Of a DNA stretch of 58,914 bases, positions 16,144-25,250 are shown piece after piece. This DNA comes from Kiritimatiellia bacterium. Its GTDB lineage: Bacteria; Verrucomicrobiota; Kiritimatiellia; JAFGHX01. The stretch spans positions 1-58,914 of the forward strand of contig JAFGHX010000442.1 of NCBI GenBank assembly GCA_016929905.1, given 5' to 3'. The number at the start of each line of letters is the position of its first letter. Position 1 is the first letter of the stretch. A model generated the notes under the pieces. That model was not told the origin of the DNA. It searched no databases and saw only the letters and a program-made list of their open reading frames with translations. The position numbers and the translations under genes were made by a program.

Positions 16144-16257
16144 ATGATCGTAGCACCGAAAAGAGAAAAGGATTACGCGGCCACCATCCGGATTCTGCGG
16201 CCGATCGCGTGGTTCGTCGCCGCCATGATGGCCATGTTCGTGCTGCAGTATATCTGA
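16144..16257 (+). CDS. 37-residue membrane microprotein
   Basis: This very short frame has a strong SD (GGAGGAGGG, 6-14 nt before the ATG). It codes for a charged N-terminus (MIVAPKREKD), an RILRP segment and one hydrophobic helix (IAWFVAAMMAMFVLQYI) up to its C-terminus. The RxLRPxA-helix plan repeats that of the preceding gene product. It is the last gene of the pseudopilin operon, 86 bp after the previous one. Function is unknown. The SD and the similarity make a real gene likely despite the length. Confidence 0.6.
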   Translation: MIVAPKREKDYAATIRILRPIAWFVAAMMAMFVLQYI

Positions 16258-16668
16258 TGCGGCTTCGCCCGGATGTCAGGGGAGCCCGCGGCGCGGCGTT
16301 GCCGTGCCGGACATGACCAGGCGGCGACTCTGTTCCGCCACGGGCAGACAGGCCGCGAGCTTTGTCGATTCCCTGTGGGACGGGCTTTCCAGCCCGTCCC
16401 CATTTCCCGTCGGCTCACGATTGTGCGCAACGGGCTGTCCTCCACGGGGCGAAGATGCGCCCATGGCGTGCGGATCAGCCTTCGGCCGAGAAAGCCCGTC
16501 TTACGATTCGCTCGTGACGCCGGCGATCGGCGGTTGAAGCGGCTCGGCACAGCCTCGCCCTTGAGCAGACACCGCTCGAACCCTCTGGAAGGGCGGGGCT
16601 GTCTCGAGCCGGGCGTGGTGCGGGGTCCCTCACGCGGGCCGAACGATTCGTCCTGGGTCGGCCTCCCG
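16258..16668. other. Intergenic region with two hairpins, no gene
   Basis: GGGACGGGC-TTTCCA-GCCCGTCCC at about 16377-16400 is a compact hairpin. A long hairpin has 22-bp arms at 16541-16562 and 16589-16610 (GGCTCGGCACAGCCTCGCCC...), 20 of 22 paired, just after the stop of the minus-strand DUF4091 gene. CGGCTCGGCACAGCCT recurs at 41943. These are likely terminators for the convergent genes. Confidence 0.6.
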
Positions 16669-19600
16669 CTACCAGGCGAACGGGTCGGGCGCGAGCACGA
16701 TGCCCTCCGAGGCGTCGATCGGTTTGCCCCCCGCCCCCGGCGCCAGCGTCGCCTGCACCCGGTACAGGCCGGGTTTCAGGCCCGCGGTGTCGAATGTCCC
16801 GCTCACCCCGTCGCCGTTCACGCGTGCCTCCTCTCGCGCACAGACCTTGCCGTTGCCGCCCAGCACCACGGTGACAGCGCCTCCGCCGGGCGCCGCGACG
16901 CGCCAGTCGATCCGCTCGCCGGCGTGGTACTCCTCCAGCGGCGTCGTGACGCTGAGCGGCGGCTCGTCGTACGCGTGCAGGTAGACGTCGTCGATGTAGA
17001 AGGAGGACGCTTTGGCCGCGGCTTCCTCGGAGGGCACACGGCAGGCGAGATGAATGTCGATGCCCTCGACGTCGTCCCGGATCCGCCCTTCGGCCTCGAA
17101 CCGGTTCCACACGGCCTGGTCCTCGAGCCCGCCGCCGTAGGCGATGCCGGCCAGGTACTTCCCGCCGCCAAACTGTCTCAGCCGCATGCCGGGCAGTTGG
17201 AACCCGCCGCCGAGCCGGACCCACATGCCGACCTTGACGCGCTTGCCGCGCAGTGCGCGCACGACGTCGTCGGCGAACTTCACGTTGACGACCAACCACT
17301 GCCGCTCGCCGTAGGTGACCCCCTTGCCGTGCGCGCGGGCGAAATCCCACTTCAGGGCATAACGGCCCGAGTGCGCCTCCTCCTCCGTCACGGCCAGCGC
17401 GCCCGACGGCTCGCCGGCACTCTCGCTGTACTTGTCCGAAATGCTGTACAGCCCGCCGGGCAGGCCGTTCTTGCCGGGCCCGTCCTCGAAGGACGGGTTC
17501 GCGACAAGGTTGGGCCCGAGCGTATCCTGAGCGGACGCGCGGGCCGCCGTGGGCGGGAAGGGCAGCGCATACTCCTGTGCGCCGGCCAGCCGCAGGATTT
17601 CGCGCGCGATCCGCCAGCGATAACGGCCGAACAGGCGCGGGTCCCGTATGCCCGGCGCGGCCGGGTCCAGTATCGGCGCGAGGACCTGTTCCGCCTGCGC
17701 GGCGGCCGCCGCCTGCCCGCTCGCTTTCGCCTCGCGGATGCGCTGTTGGAGGGTCGCCACGTAACGGCAGTCGTCCACACCTTCGCGGCACATCTCCCAG
17801 TAGAGGGTCGGCGTCGGCGTGTCGACCCCGGGCAACAGGACGTTCCAGTCCTTGTGCCCGCCGTCGAAGTCGTTGTACGGGTTCGCGTCGTAGGCGGCAA
17901 ACCCCCAGCCGGTCGCCGTCGTCGCGCCGGAGCGCAGGAATTCGAACCCCGTATACGTCCGGCTGCTGCGCGTGCTGTGTCCGTACATGATGCCGTTGTT
18001 GTAGTACCAGAAGGGGTGTCCCTGCTCGGCGTCTCGAACGACCTTGTCCCGGTTGAAATGCCCATAGGCATAGATCCGGACGTCGACCCGCTCGCCCAAC
18101 CGCTGCACCCCGCCGGCCGTGATGGTCGTGGCCGTCTTGCAGCCGGGCACCTCGTGCACCAGGTCCAGCACATTCTCGGCAAACAGGTAGCGGTTCTTCG
18201 TCTTGCTGTTGCCCGGCTCGTCGATGGGATAGTAGAGCACGTTCGGCCAGCCCTGTTTCCGCGTCACCTCCTGTACGTGGCGCACCAGCGCCACGACCGC
18301 CCGGCGCGCCTTCGGACTGAATGTGCCCGGCACGTGCTCCTTGTCCTTCTCCGCATACTTCTCCTCCAACATGCGGCACGGATATTCGATGAGACAGACC
18401 ACCTGCGCGCTGGGCCCGAGCAGCCGGAAATATTCGAGAGCCGTCTCGAACTTGGAGCTGCCGAAGGTGAAGCTGCCGTCCGGATTCTCTTTCACGCCGA
18501 AATAGAGCGTGAACAACACCGTGTCGAACCCGTGTTCGACCAGATCCTTCATCTCCGCACGCGCCACGCGGTCGATCTCGTCCGGCGTGTTGCGCCCGCG
18601 CCGTTCCGGCCCGCTCAGCCCGCGCAGCGGGGGGTAGGTCCCCGGCCAGATGCCCCAGTGCTTGTCGGCGGGCCGCGCGAGTGTGAACGGCAGAACCAGC
18701 AGCCGCCACTCGAAGCTGGCGGCCGGCGCATGCTGCGGCCGGACCGTCACCGTGGCCCGATAGCGGCCCGCGGCGGCGTCTTCGGGCACGTGCACCGTCA
18801 GCCACCACTGCTTCGTCTCGCCCGCCTTCACCACGCACGCACGGCCCTGCGGCGGGTCGATGAGTTCCGGAATGACTTGGTAGGTGTCGTCCCGGCCGCC
18901 GCGCTGGGGCCAGCAGCGTACGATCCCTACCTTCACATTCTCCCGGCTGATCCGCCGCCCGTCTTCGCCGGCAAAATCCGTCAGCTCCACCGCGACCGCC
19001 CCGAGCGCCTTGCCCGGGTAGACGCAAAAGGAGCCCGGCTCGAACTCGCCGGGCGTCGCAAAGGTCTTGATGGGTGCGCCGATCTCCGCGCGCGCCGGGA
19101 CCGAGGCCGGGTACGCGGGGTCGGTGCAGTCCCGTACGAACGTCACGTAGCCCTGCGCCCGTTCCGCCGCGGTCAGAACGGGCGGTTCGTGCCGGGGTTT
19201 GTGCGGCACCTCCTTCCACTTGCCCGCGTCCTCCGGCGTCTCGAAGAAGCTCTCCTGCTCGAGCGCCGCGACGACCTTGTCCAGGTCGCGCCCCGGCTTG
19301 CCGATCACCAGCCCGCTGGCGATCCAGCCGTGCGCGCCCTTGAACTCCACGCGCAGCCGCCCGCCCGCCGCCCGCGTCTCGAACGGTTCCATGTACACGA
19401 ACAGATTGCGCGGGATCCGCACGTCGAGCTGCTTGCGGCCGGCCGAGTGAACGTCGAACAACGGCGGCGTCCAGCTCGCGTCGCAGGCGATCAGCCACAC
19501 CGTGTAGTCGCCGTCCGGCATGGCGGCCGAGAAGGCGTTCTCGCGCACACCCTCAATCAGGTCGGCCGTCATGCGCGAAGTCGAACGCTGCGGGCCGCGC

Positions 19601-19845
19601 CGGCTCCCCTTCTTCGCTTCCTTCTTCCAACCGCCCCGGTCGAAGGCCTGAAGCCCGTCGGCCGAATCGAAGCCGTAACCCCGCTCCGCGCTGAATACGT
19701 CTTTCGGCGTGACCTTCGTGCTGCCGGGGTACGTCACGGATTGCTCCGTGCCGAAATCGTACACCAGGACCTGCCCGCGGGCAGCAACGGACAGAAGCAG
19801 CCCACAGGCGGCCGCATGGAAACAAGCGAGCGTCAGGCGTGGCAT
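16669..19845 (-). CDS. Secreted DUF4091 glycosidase-like protein
   Basis: A 1058-residue protein with a signal peptide (ending near SVAARGQ). A beta-sandwich N-terminal domain follows (VYDFGTEQSVTYPGST, of the FGT start type also seen in the 39.5 kb gene). A TIM-barrel-like central part includes PIDEPGNSKTKNRYLFAENV. A DUF4091-type end, REGVDDCRYVATLQQRI, lies at about residue 700. A further carbohydrate-binding-like domain of about 250 residues and a beta-sandwich make up the C-terminus. DUF4091 proteins are related to GH123-like enzymes; the DEP acid pair fits a catalytic site. The start has AAAGGAGA upstream. A TTTGCA..TGCAAA palindrome lies about 210 bp upstream. Substrate is unknown. Confidence 0.8.
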   Translation of the reverse strand: MPRLTLACFHAAACGLLLSVAARGQVLVYDFGTEQSVTYPGSTKVTPKDVFSAERGYGFDSADGLQAFDRGGWKKEAKKGSRRGPQRSTSRMTADLIEGVRENAFSAAMPDGDYTVWLIACDASWTPPLFDVHSAGRKQLDVRIPRNLFVYMEPFETRAAGGRLRVEFKGAHGWIASGLVIGKPGRDLDKVVAALEQESFFETPEDAGKWKEVPHKPRHEPPVLTAAERAQGYVTFVRDCTDPAYPASVPARAEIGAPIKTFATPGEFEPGSFCVYPGKALGAVAVELTDFAGEDGRRISRENVKVGIVRCWPQRGGRDDTYQVIPELIDPPQGRACVVKAGETKQWWLTVHVPEDAAAGRYRATVTVRPQHAPAASFEWRLLVLPFTLARPADKHWGIWPGTYPPLRGLSGPERRGRNTPDEIDRVARAEMKDLVEHGFDTVLFTLYFGVKENPDGSFTFGSSKFETALEYFRLLGPSAQVVCLIEYPCRMLEEKYAEKDKEHVPGTFSPKARRAVVALVRHVQEVTRKQGWPNVLYYPIDEPGNSKTKNRYLFAENVLDLVHEVPGCKTATTITAGGVQRLGERVDVRIYAYGHFNRDKVVRDAEQGHPFWYYNNGIMYGHSTRSSRTYTGFEFLRSGATTATGWGFAAYDANPYNDFDGGHKDWNVLLPGVDTPTPTLYWEMCREGVDDCRYVATLQQRIREAKASGQAAAAAQAEQVLAPILDPAAPGIRDPRLFGRYRWRIAREILRLAGAQEYALPFPPTAARASAQDTLGPNLVANPSFEDGPGKNGLPGGLYSISDKYSESAGEPSGALAVTEEEAHSGRYALKWDFARAHGKGVTYGERQWLVVNVKFADDVVRALRGKRVKVGMWVRLGGGFQLPGMRLRQFGGGKYLAGIAYGGGLEDQAVWNRFEAEGRIRDDVEGIDIHLACRVPSEEAAAKASSFYIDDVYLHAYDEPPLSVTTPLEEYHAGERIDWRVAAPGGGAVTVVLGGNGKVCAREEARVNGDGVSGTFDTAGLKPGLYRVQATLAPGAGGKPIDASEGIVLAPDPFAW

Positions 19846-20147
19846 CGGGCTCTCCTTTCGGCATGTCGCAAACAGGATACAAACGTGACAGCCGTGCAGA
19901 CGGCATTCGGAGGGAACGCGGCCGTTCCGGCGCTTGACCTAACCCACGGATACCTCGCAAGCGGTACCCGACAACGCGGCAGATCCCAAGTGAAGGCGGA
20001 GAAGCGCATCGGCCGGGCCCGATCCTCCGCACCTGCACCTTCGACCTTCATGCGATTTGCATACTGCAAATCTAACGCGCCGGCGGCTGCGCGTCAAGGT
20101 GCGGCCGGCGCCCAGCGCTCCTATTCGTTCGGCGGTCCGGGCAGGAG
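19846..20147. promoter_or_regulatory. Upstream region of the DUF4091 gene with TTTGCA palindrome
   Basis: GATTTGCATACTGCAAATC at 20054-20072 is an inverted repeat with 8-bp arms. A near-identical 19-mer, AATTTGCATAATGCAATTT, is at 26112-26130 (15 of 19 matches), next to another secreted-protein gene. Both look like binding sites for one regulator. Two short AAGGTC units are at 20036-20050. No gene lies here. Confidence 0.55.
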
Positions 20148-23100
20148 TCAGCCGCCCAGTTCGAGGGTCGTCGTACCGGTCGTGCCCGTGACCACGTCGC
20201 GCACGTCGACGCGCCAGGTGCCGGGCAGGTCGTTCAGCGCGAACGGAAGGTCGAACGTCCCCTTCCCCGCCGGCAGCGCCAGGTTCATGCTGTAGCAGTT
20301 GACCTCCTCTCCCTTGGGGCTGGTGACCGTCACGCGCGCGGCGTGGCGCGAGGGCGAGCCCCCTTCGGTCGCCAGAGCCACGGCGATCGGCACGCGCTGG
20401 CCGGGCTTCGCCCGTTGCGCGGCGGGCGTCACCGACATGCCCGTCACCTTGTACGGCAGCAGCGCGAACAGATCGGCGTAATTGCCCGACTTCATCGAAG
20501 GCGCCTGCGTCACCTTGCCGTGATACTTGCCGGCCAGCATGTCGTAGACATGCCGCGGCGGCCCGGCGAACCGCACGGTCCAGTCCTGGTCCGCCTCACG
20601 CGGGCGCAGGTAGCCGACGTAGAAGTTGTTGCCCTCCCGCTGGCGGAAGATCCGGCCGTCGAAATCGGGGGCGCCGACGGCCACGGCCGGCGCGCCGGCG
20701 CCGGCCCAGACGATGAGCCGGCGCACGATTTCCCGGTAAAACTCGCCGGCCGGCTGCCCGGCGATCGCGAGGTACGTGGTCATGTCGATATTCAGGTAGC
20801 CGGTCTTGCCCCGGCCCGCGCGGTGAAAGACCGCGTAGGGCACGCCCGCCAGATCGCCCAGCGCCGTTCCGCCGGCCAGCGCGAGGTCGGCATCGGGCAG
20901 CGTGGTCGTGTTGGACAGCCCCGCGAGGTCGATCCCCACCGCCGCGCCAGGCCGGAACGCCAGTTGGCCCTGCGGCTTCTCCTTTTCACGGAACCCGGTA
21001 CGGCGGATCCCGAACAGCGCATCGAGCATGCCGGGCTGCGCGATCTGGCAATGCCCGTCCATCGCGCCGACCAGGCAGTCGGCCAGCACCGAGCCGCCGG
21101 CGTTGGCGTACTCCTGGATCCGCGCGGCCTGCTGGCGGCTGACGCAGAACGTCATCGGCAGGATCAGCACCCGGTACCGGTCCGGGGTCACATGGCCCTG
21201 CTCCAGTTCCTCGTAGGGAACGAAGCGCGGGTTGTACCCCAGGCTGTAGAGCGCCTTGAACCAGGCCTGATGCGAGCGCCACCAGTCCTTGCCCGCAAGA
21301 TAGCCGCCCTGGATCGAGCGCTGCGAGTAGAGGATCCCGATCGGGTCGAAATCCGGCCGCACCCCGCTCCAGAGCCTACCCAGCCCCTTTCTGAGCCGCT
21401 CGGTGCTGTCGCCCATGTCCTTGCCGGAGCGGGTCAACGTGAAGTCCGGATTCACGTACGAGCGCAGTGCGAAGAAACTCCGGCCCATGTCGCCCTGCAG
21501 AAAATCAGCCCAGGTACCCGGCCCCTGACGTGTGCTGCCATACCCGTTCCACCGCGCCCGGGGCACGCCGGGCGCAAACGCGACCATCATCTCCGCCTGC
21601 CCCTCGTTGTAATAGGGCTGCATGTAGGTGAAGATCTTCATGAACTGCGACCAGTCGATCCCGTTGTAGGGCGACGGCACTTGCGTGCCGGACAGTCCCG
21701 TCTTGCTGTCGGGGAACACGTCCTTCAACGCCTTGTCCAGCATGGCGAAGAACCCGGCGTAGGACCGCTCCATGAACGTGCGGTGGTCCGCCCACGGTGC
21801 ATAGTTCTTCTGCTTCCGAGCCTCGGACCCGGTCAGCGGCAGCACCTCGTCCCACGCCGCATAGCTCGTGCGCCACTCCTTGTTGAGCGCATCGAGCGAA
21901 CCGTACTGCGCCGCCAGCCACTGCCGGAACTCCGCCAGCGCGGGTGCGGACCAGTCGTAGTCGAACACGGGAATCCGGCCGATCACGGACTGTTCGTCGC
22001 CCCACATCCAGCCCAGTGGGCTGAATCGCTTGAACAGGTCCACCTTTTTCCGCACACTCTCGATCATTTCCTTCTTGTAGGCCGGGTCTGATAGCGACGG
22101 CCGGCGCTCGAGGTATTTCTTGTCGCCGGTCTCCTGGTACTTGCGCCGGTCACCCTCGTAGTCCTTGGGGTAGCTCCCCCGCCCCCATAACCCCACGGCT
22201 ATGGTGCGGAAGCCCGCACGCAGGCTGGACTCGTGTTCGTTGCGCAGGTCCTCGTCGCCCGTCCAACCGCCGTTCGGGTACAAGACCGAGATCCCGCCCT
22301 CCTTGCACGCCTTGGCCATGGCCGGGATGAGGTAGCCCTGGTTATACGCGCCGAGCGAACCCCACGGAATGATCTCGTAGTCGTCCCAGACTCGGGACGC
22401 GAACCGGTCGGGCAGCGTCGCGAAATCGGCGTCGGCTTCGTCGATAACCTGCCCCGCGCGCTTCAGCAGGACACGAATCCGGCCCTCGGTACTGAGCGGG
22501 TGCTCGACGGCGAAGGACACGTCCACTTTCGCGCTCGCGCCCGGCGCCACCGGATAGTCGCGCGCAGCCACTTCCCGGCCGTGCCCGTCCTCGAGCATCG
22601 CCGTCAACGTCGCGCCGGGCCCGGCATTCGCCACCTCGACGGACACCGCGGCCGAGTCGCCGGTCTTGAACACGTTGATCGTCTGCGGCAGCTTCACGCG
22701 GGCAATGTGCTCCGCGCCCGCCACGCGGAACGCGAGCGTGCCCCAGGCCACGGACTTGCCCTGGCCGCGCAGGATGCTGTCCGCAAAGTAGGTCCCGACC
22801 GGTAGCGGCCGCGTGATGGGCATCGCGATTTCCGCACGGCCCGCCCGCGGGTCCAGCGTGAAGCTGCCGGCTTGGACCACGCGCCACCAGGCATCGCGCA
22901 ACGTGAGCTCGAGCGTCGAGCTGCCGAGCGCCGACGCGCCGGCCCCGGCCGCCTTCACCCGCACCGTCACCGGGCTCTGCCCGAACGCCGGCTGCGCCGG
23001 CTCGACCGCCTGCTCGAGCACGACCTCCGGCTCCTTGTGTGCCGTCCACAGGATCGCGTTGGCCAGCAGGCCGTGGTGATACTCCCAGTAGCGAAACCGT

Positions 23101-25046
23101 TCGCGCGGATAGCGGATAAAGGGCGTGAGGCAATCGCCGTGCCCCGCCATGATCCGGGACGTACGGTAGGCGAACACCACCGTACGCTGCCGGCCTTGCT
23201 CGCTCAGGATCCCGAGCGGATACGTCTTCGACCCGCGCCGTGCGTTCAGAAACACGCGCGCGCCGGGCTTGACAGCATCTGGCGCGTGGCCGAAGAAGCC
23301 GGTCTGCGGCAGGGCGTCGACCGGAACGCCGCGCGTGACGGGATGATCCGCGGCGACCTGCCATTCGCCGCCGTCCCGGAACGGGGTGGGGTTCTTGGCG
23401 ATGTCGAGCGGCAGCATGTCATAGACCGCCCCTTCACGCATGTTCCGGTTCCACGGCGCGATGAAGACGAGCCCCACGCCCTTCTCGATTTGCTTCTTCA
23501 GCAGATCGGGCAGGCCTTCGTCCAGTCGCTTGAAATTCAGGCCGCTGATCACGATCACGTCGTAGCCGTCCTTGCTCAGCGCCTTCTTCAGCATGTCGTT
23601 CAGGATCGCCGGCCGGATCTTGCCGTAGACGTCGCCGACGTAGGCGGGATCCCCAAAATCGATGAGCGGGGCTTCGAAATCCAGGTCCATGCGCTGGGCG
23701 AGTTCGACCACCTCCCGCGCGTTGTGGCCGTGCACCAGGAACAAGGCGTTGACCTTCCCCTTGTAGTAGGGTTTCGCCCACGGCACATGCTCGGTGGCCA
23801 CCTTGAACGTCAGCGGCAGATCCACATCGGCCTTCTTGTACGCGCGCTGGCCGAACCGGTCGTCGGGGTTGCCGATCCGCTTCTCGGGCGGCGCCAGCGC
23901 GTAGGGCTCTTTCGCCTGCCCCACGGTGACGGGCTTTTCCGCTTCTACAAGTACCGCATCGCCATCGGTCACCTTCACCTGCACCGCGTACAGGCCGTCG
24001 GTCTCGGGCGTAAACGAGGCGTCGAGCATGAGCGTCTTCGGCTCCGCCGTGGAGAGGGAATCCGTCTTGAACGGCGCCCACAGCAGGTCCGGCAGCCGCC
24101 GCAGGCTCCACTCCACCCTGCCCTTCTGCACTGGATCGCTCAGCGCCACGGCCGCCCGCGCCGCCAGAGGCCGGCCCGCGGCGCCCGCGGGCGGAACGTC
24201 AAGCGACGCCACGCCGCCGGCGCCGACGCCGGCCACGGACTTGAGGTCCGCGAACGGATGAAACACAATATCCGTCTTCACGCTCTCCCCGTTGGGGATC
24301 GTCTCATTGCGGAACATCCACTCCAGGGTGGCCAGGCTCTGGCCGAACCACTGATAGAAGCACATCAGCCGTTTGTATTCCATGCCGCAGCCCAGTCCCG
24401 CGCCCTTGCCGGTGACCGCCCCGACCCAGCCGCGGGTCGGGTTGTACTCCCAGTATTCCTCCGGCGGCATGGCCGGGTCGTAGAGCAAGGTCTTGACGCC
24501 CGCCTCGAGCGGGTAGTAGTACGCCACCTTCTGGTTCGGCACCGCGATGGAATGGTGGAACCAGAGCCCGATCGTCTTCTCGCTCATCGCATCGTGCCCC
24601 ACGTCGAACTCGTAGTGCACGCGCACGGCCGCCGAGCCGCGCGCGAGCGAGACGCTCTTCTTGAAGGTGTTGAACTGGTTGTCGCCGGTGCGGCCCTGGC
24701 CGGCCAGCTCGAGCACCACGCGCTCCGGGGAGTCGGCCACGATCTTCGGCACGTAGGCGGCCGTGTGGAAGTCGCCCTGGCGGTAGCTCTGCTGCCAGAT
24801 GTGGTCCTCGAACATGCCGCCGCCCGACTTCGGCGTCGTCCATTCGGTGCCCGTGCGCTTGTCGAGGAAGCTCGTGCACACCCCGCCGCGGGCCGGAACG
24901 AACTGCAGCCGCACATAGCCGTTCTCCAGCAGGATCTGCTTCACCCCGTCCACCGTCGACTGGGTGATCCGGCAGCCCTCCTCCGCGGCGACCGTGAGCA
25001 CGCCCGCCAGACAGACCGACACCGCACCGCATAAACACTTCATCAT
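20148..25046 (-). CDS. Giant secreted GH42-like beta-galactosidase-fold protein
   Basis: A 1632-residue protein with a signal peptide (CLCGAVSVCLAGVLTVAAEEG). It then has a long beta-rich N-terminal region, a ThuA/amidotransferase-like segment (DVIVISGLNFKRLDEGLPDL), Ig-like domains, and a clan-A TIM barrel at about residues 950-1300 with SPLGWMWGDEQSV carrying a probable acid/base Glu. A beta-galactosidase trimerisation-like domain follows (RVLILPMTFCVSRQQAARIQEYANAGG), then C-terminal beta domains. GH42 enzymes are usually about 650-700 residues, so this is a large multidomain relative. An SD of GGAGG precedes tandem ATGs at 25046 and 25043. It follows the FN3 gene on the same strand. Exact family and substrate are unsure. 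Confidence 0.72.
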   Translation of the reverse strand: MMKCLCGAVSVCLAGVLTVAAEEGCRITQSTVDGVKQILLENGYVRLQFVPARGGVCTSFLDKRTGTEWTTPKSGGGMFEDHIWQQSYRQGDFHTAAYVPKIVADSPERVVLELAGQGRTGDNQFNTFKKSVSLARGSAAVRVHYEFDVGHDAMSEKTIGLWFHHSIAVPNQKVAYYYPLEAGVKTLLYDPAMPPEEYWEYNPTRGWVGAVTGKGAGLGCGMEYKRLMCFYQWFGQSLATLEWMFRNETIPNGESVKTDIVFHPFADLKSVAGVGAGGVASLDVPPAGAAGRPLAARAAVALSDPVQKGRVEWSLRRLPDLLWAPFKTDSLSTAEPKTLMLDASFTPETDGLYAVQVKVTDGDAVLVEAEKPVTVGQAKEPYALAPPEKRIGNPDDRFGQRAYKKADVDLPLTFKVATEHVPWAKPYYKGKVNALFLVHGHNAREVVELAQRMDLDFEAPLIDFGDPAYVGDVYGKIRPAILNDMLKKALSKDGYDVIVISGLNFKRLDEGLPDLLKKQIEKGVGLVFIAPWNRNMREGAVYDMLPLDIAKNPTPFRDGGEWQVAADHPVTRGVPVDALPQTGFFGHAPDAVKPGARVFLNARRGSKTYPLGILSEQGRQRTVVFAYRTSRIMAGHGDCLTPFIRYPRERFRYWEYHHGLLANAILWTAHKEPEVVLEQAVEPAQPAFGQSPVTVRVKAAGAGASALGSSTLELTLRDAWWRVVQAGSFTLDPRAGRAEIAMPITRPLPVGTYFADSILRGQGKSVAWGTLAFRVAGAEHIARVKLPQTINVFKTGDSAAVSVEVANAGPGATLTAMLEDGHGREVAARDYPVAPGASAKVDVSFAVEHPLSTEGRIRVLLKRAGQVIDEADADFATLPDRFASRVWDDYEIIPWGSLGAYNQGYLIPAMAKACKEGGISVLYPNGGWTGDEDLRNEHESSLRAGFRTIAVGLWGRGSYPKDYEGDRRKYQETGDKKYLERRPSLSDPAYKKEMIESVRKKVDLFKRFSPLGWMWGDEQSVIGRIPVFDYDWSAPALAEFRQWLAAQYGSLDALNKEWRTSYAAWDEVLPLTGSEARKQKNYAPWADHRTFMERSYAGFFAMLDKALKDVFPDSKTGLSGTQVPSPYNGIDWSQFMKIFTYMQPYYNEGQAEMMVAFAPGVPRARWNGYGSTRQGPGTWADFLQGDMGRSFFALRSYVNPDFTLTRSGKDMGDSTERLRKGLGRLWSGVRPDFDPIGILYSQRSIQGGYLAGKDWWRSHQAWFKALYSLGYNPRFVPYEELEQGHVTPDRYRVLILPMTFCVSRQQAARIQEYANAGGSVLADCLVGAMDGHCQIAQPGMLDALFGIRRTGFREKEKPQGQLAFRPGAAVGIDLAGLSNTTTLPDADLALAGGTALGDLAGVPYAVFHRAGRGKTGYLNIDMTTYLAIAGQPAGEFYREIVRRLIVWAGAGAPAVAVGAPDFDGRIFRQREGNNFYVGYLRPREADQDWTVRFAGPPRHVYDMLAGKYHGKVTQAPSMKSGNYADLFALLPYKVTGMSVTPAAQRAKPGQRVPIAVALATEGGSPSRHAARVTVTSPKGEEVNCYSMNLALPAGKGTFDLPFALNDLPGTWRVDVRDVVTGTTGTTTLELGG

Positions 25047-25250
25047 GAGTCCTCCCGCCTCGTTGTGTCCGTCAGCCGGACCATACGGATCCCGTCTTCG
25101 AGTTAATCGCCGCACACCCGACAGAACCGATTCCCACCCCAATGCCGTTCGCCAGGCCCGCCGGGCGACCGACGCGGCGGAAGAGGCGCGACGCCTCTTC
25201 TACGAACGCGCGCTCGAAACGCGATTTCCGGCGACAAGCCCGTGCCCCGC
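25047..25250. other. Spacer between the FN3 gene and the GH42-like gene
   Basis: No gene is seen. A hairpin, GAAGAGGCGCGACGCCTCTTC, lies at about 25181-25201, with an AGTAGAAGAG-like end. It could terminate or attenuate transcription between the two minus-strand genes. Confidence 0.4.

Noticed and set aside
16541..16610. Possible small RNA from the 22-bp-arm hairpin
   Set aside because: Position right after a stop codon fits a terminator; no promoter was seen, so an RNA gene is not claimed.
16273..20295. Long plus-strand frame opposite the DUF4091 gene
   Set aside because: Antisense shadow with no recognisable motifs, and it runs through intergenic hairpins.
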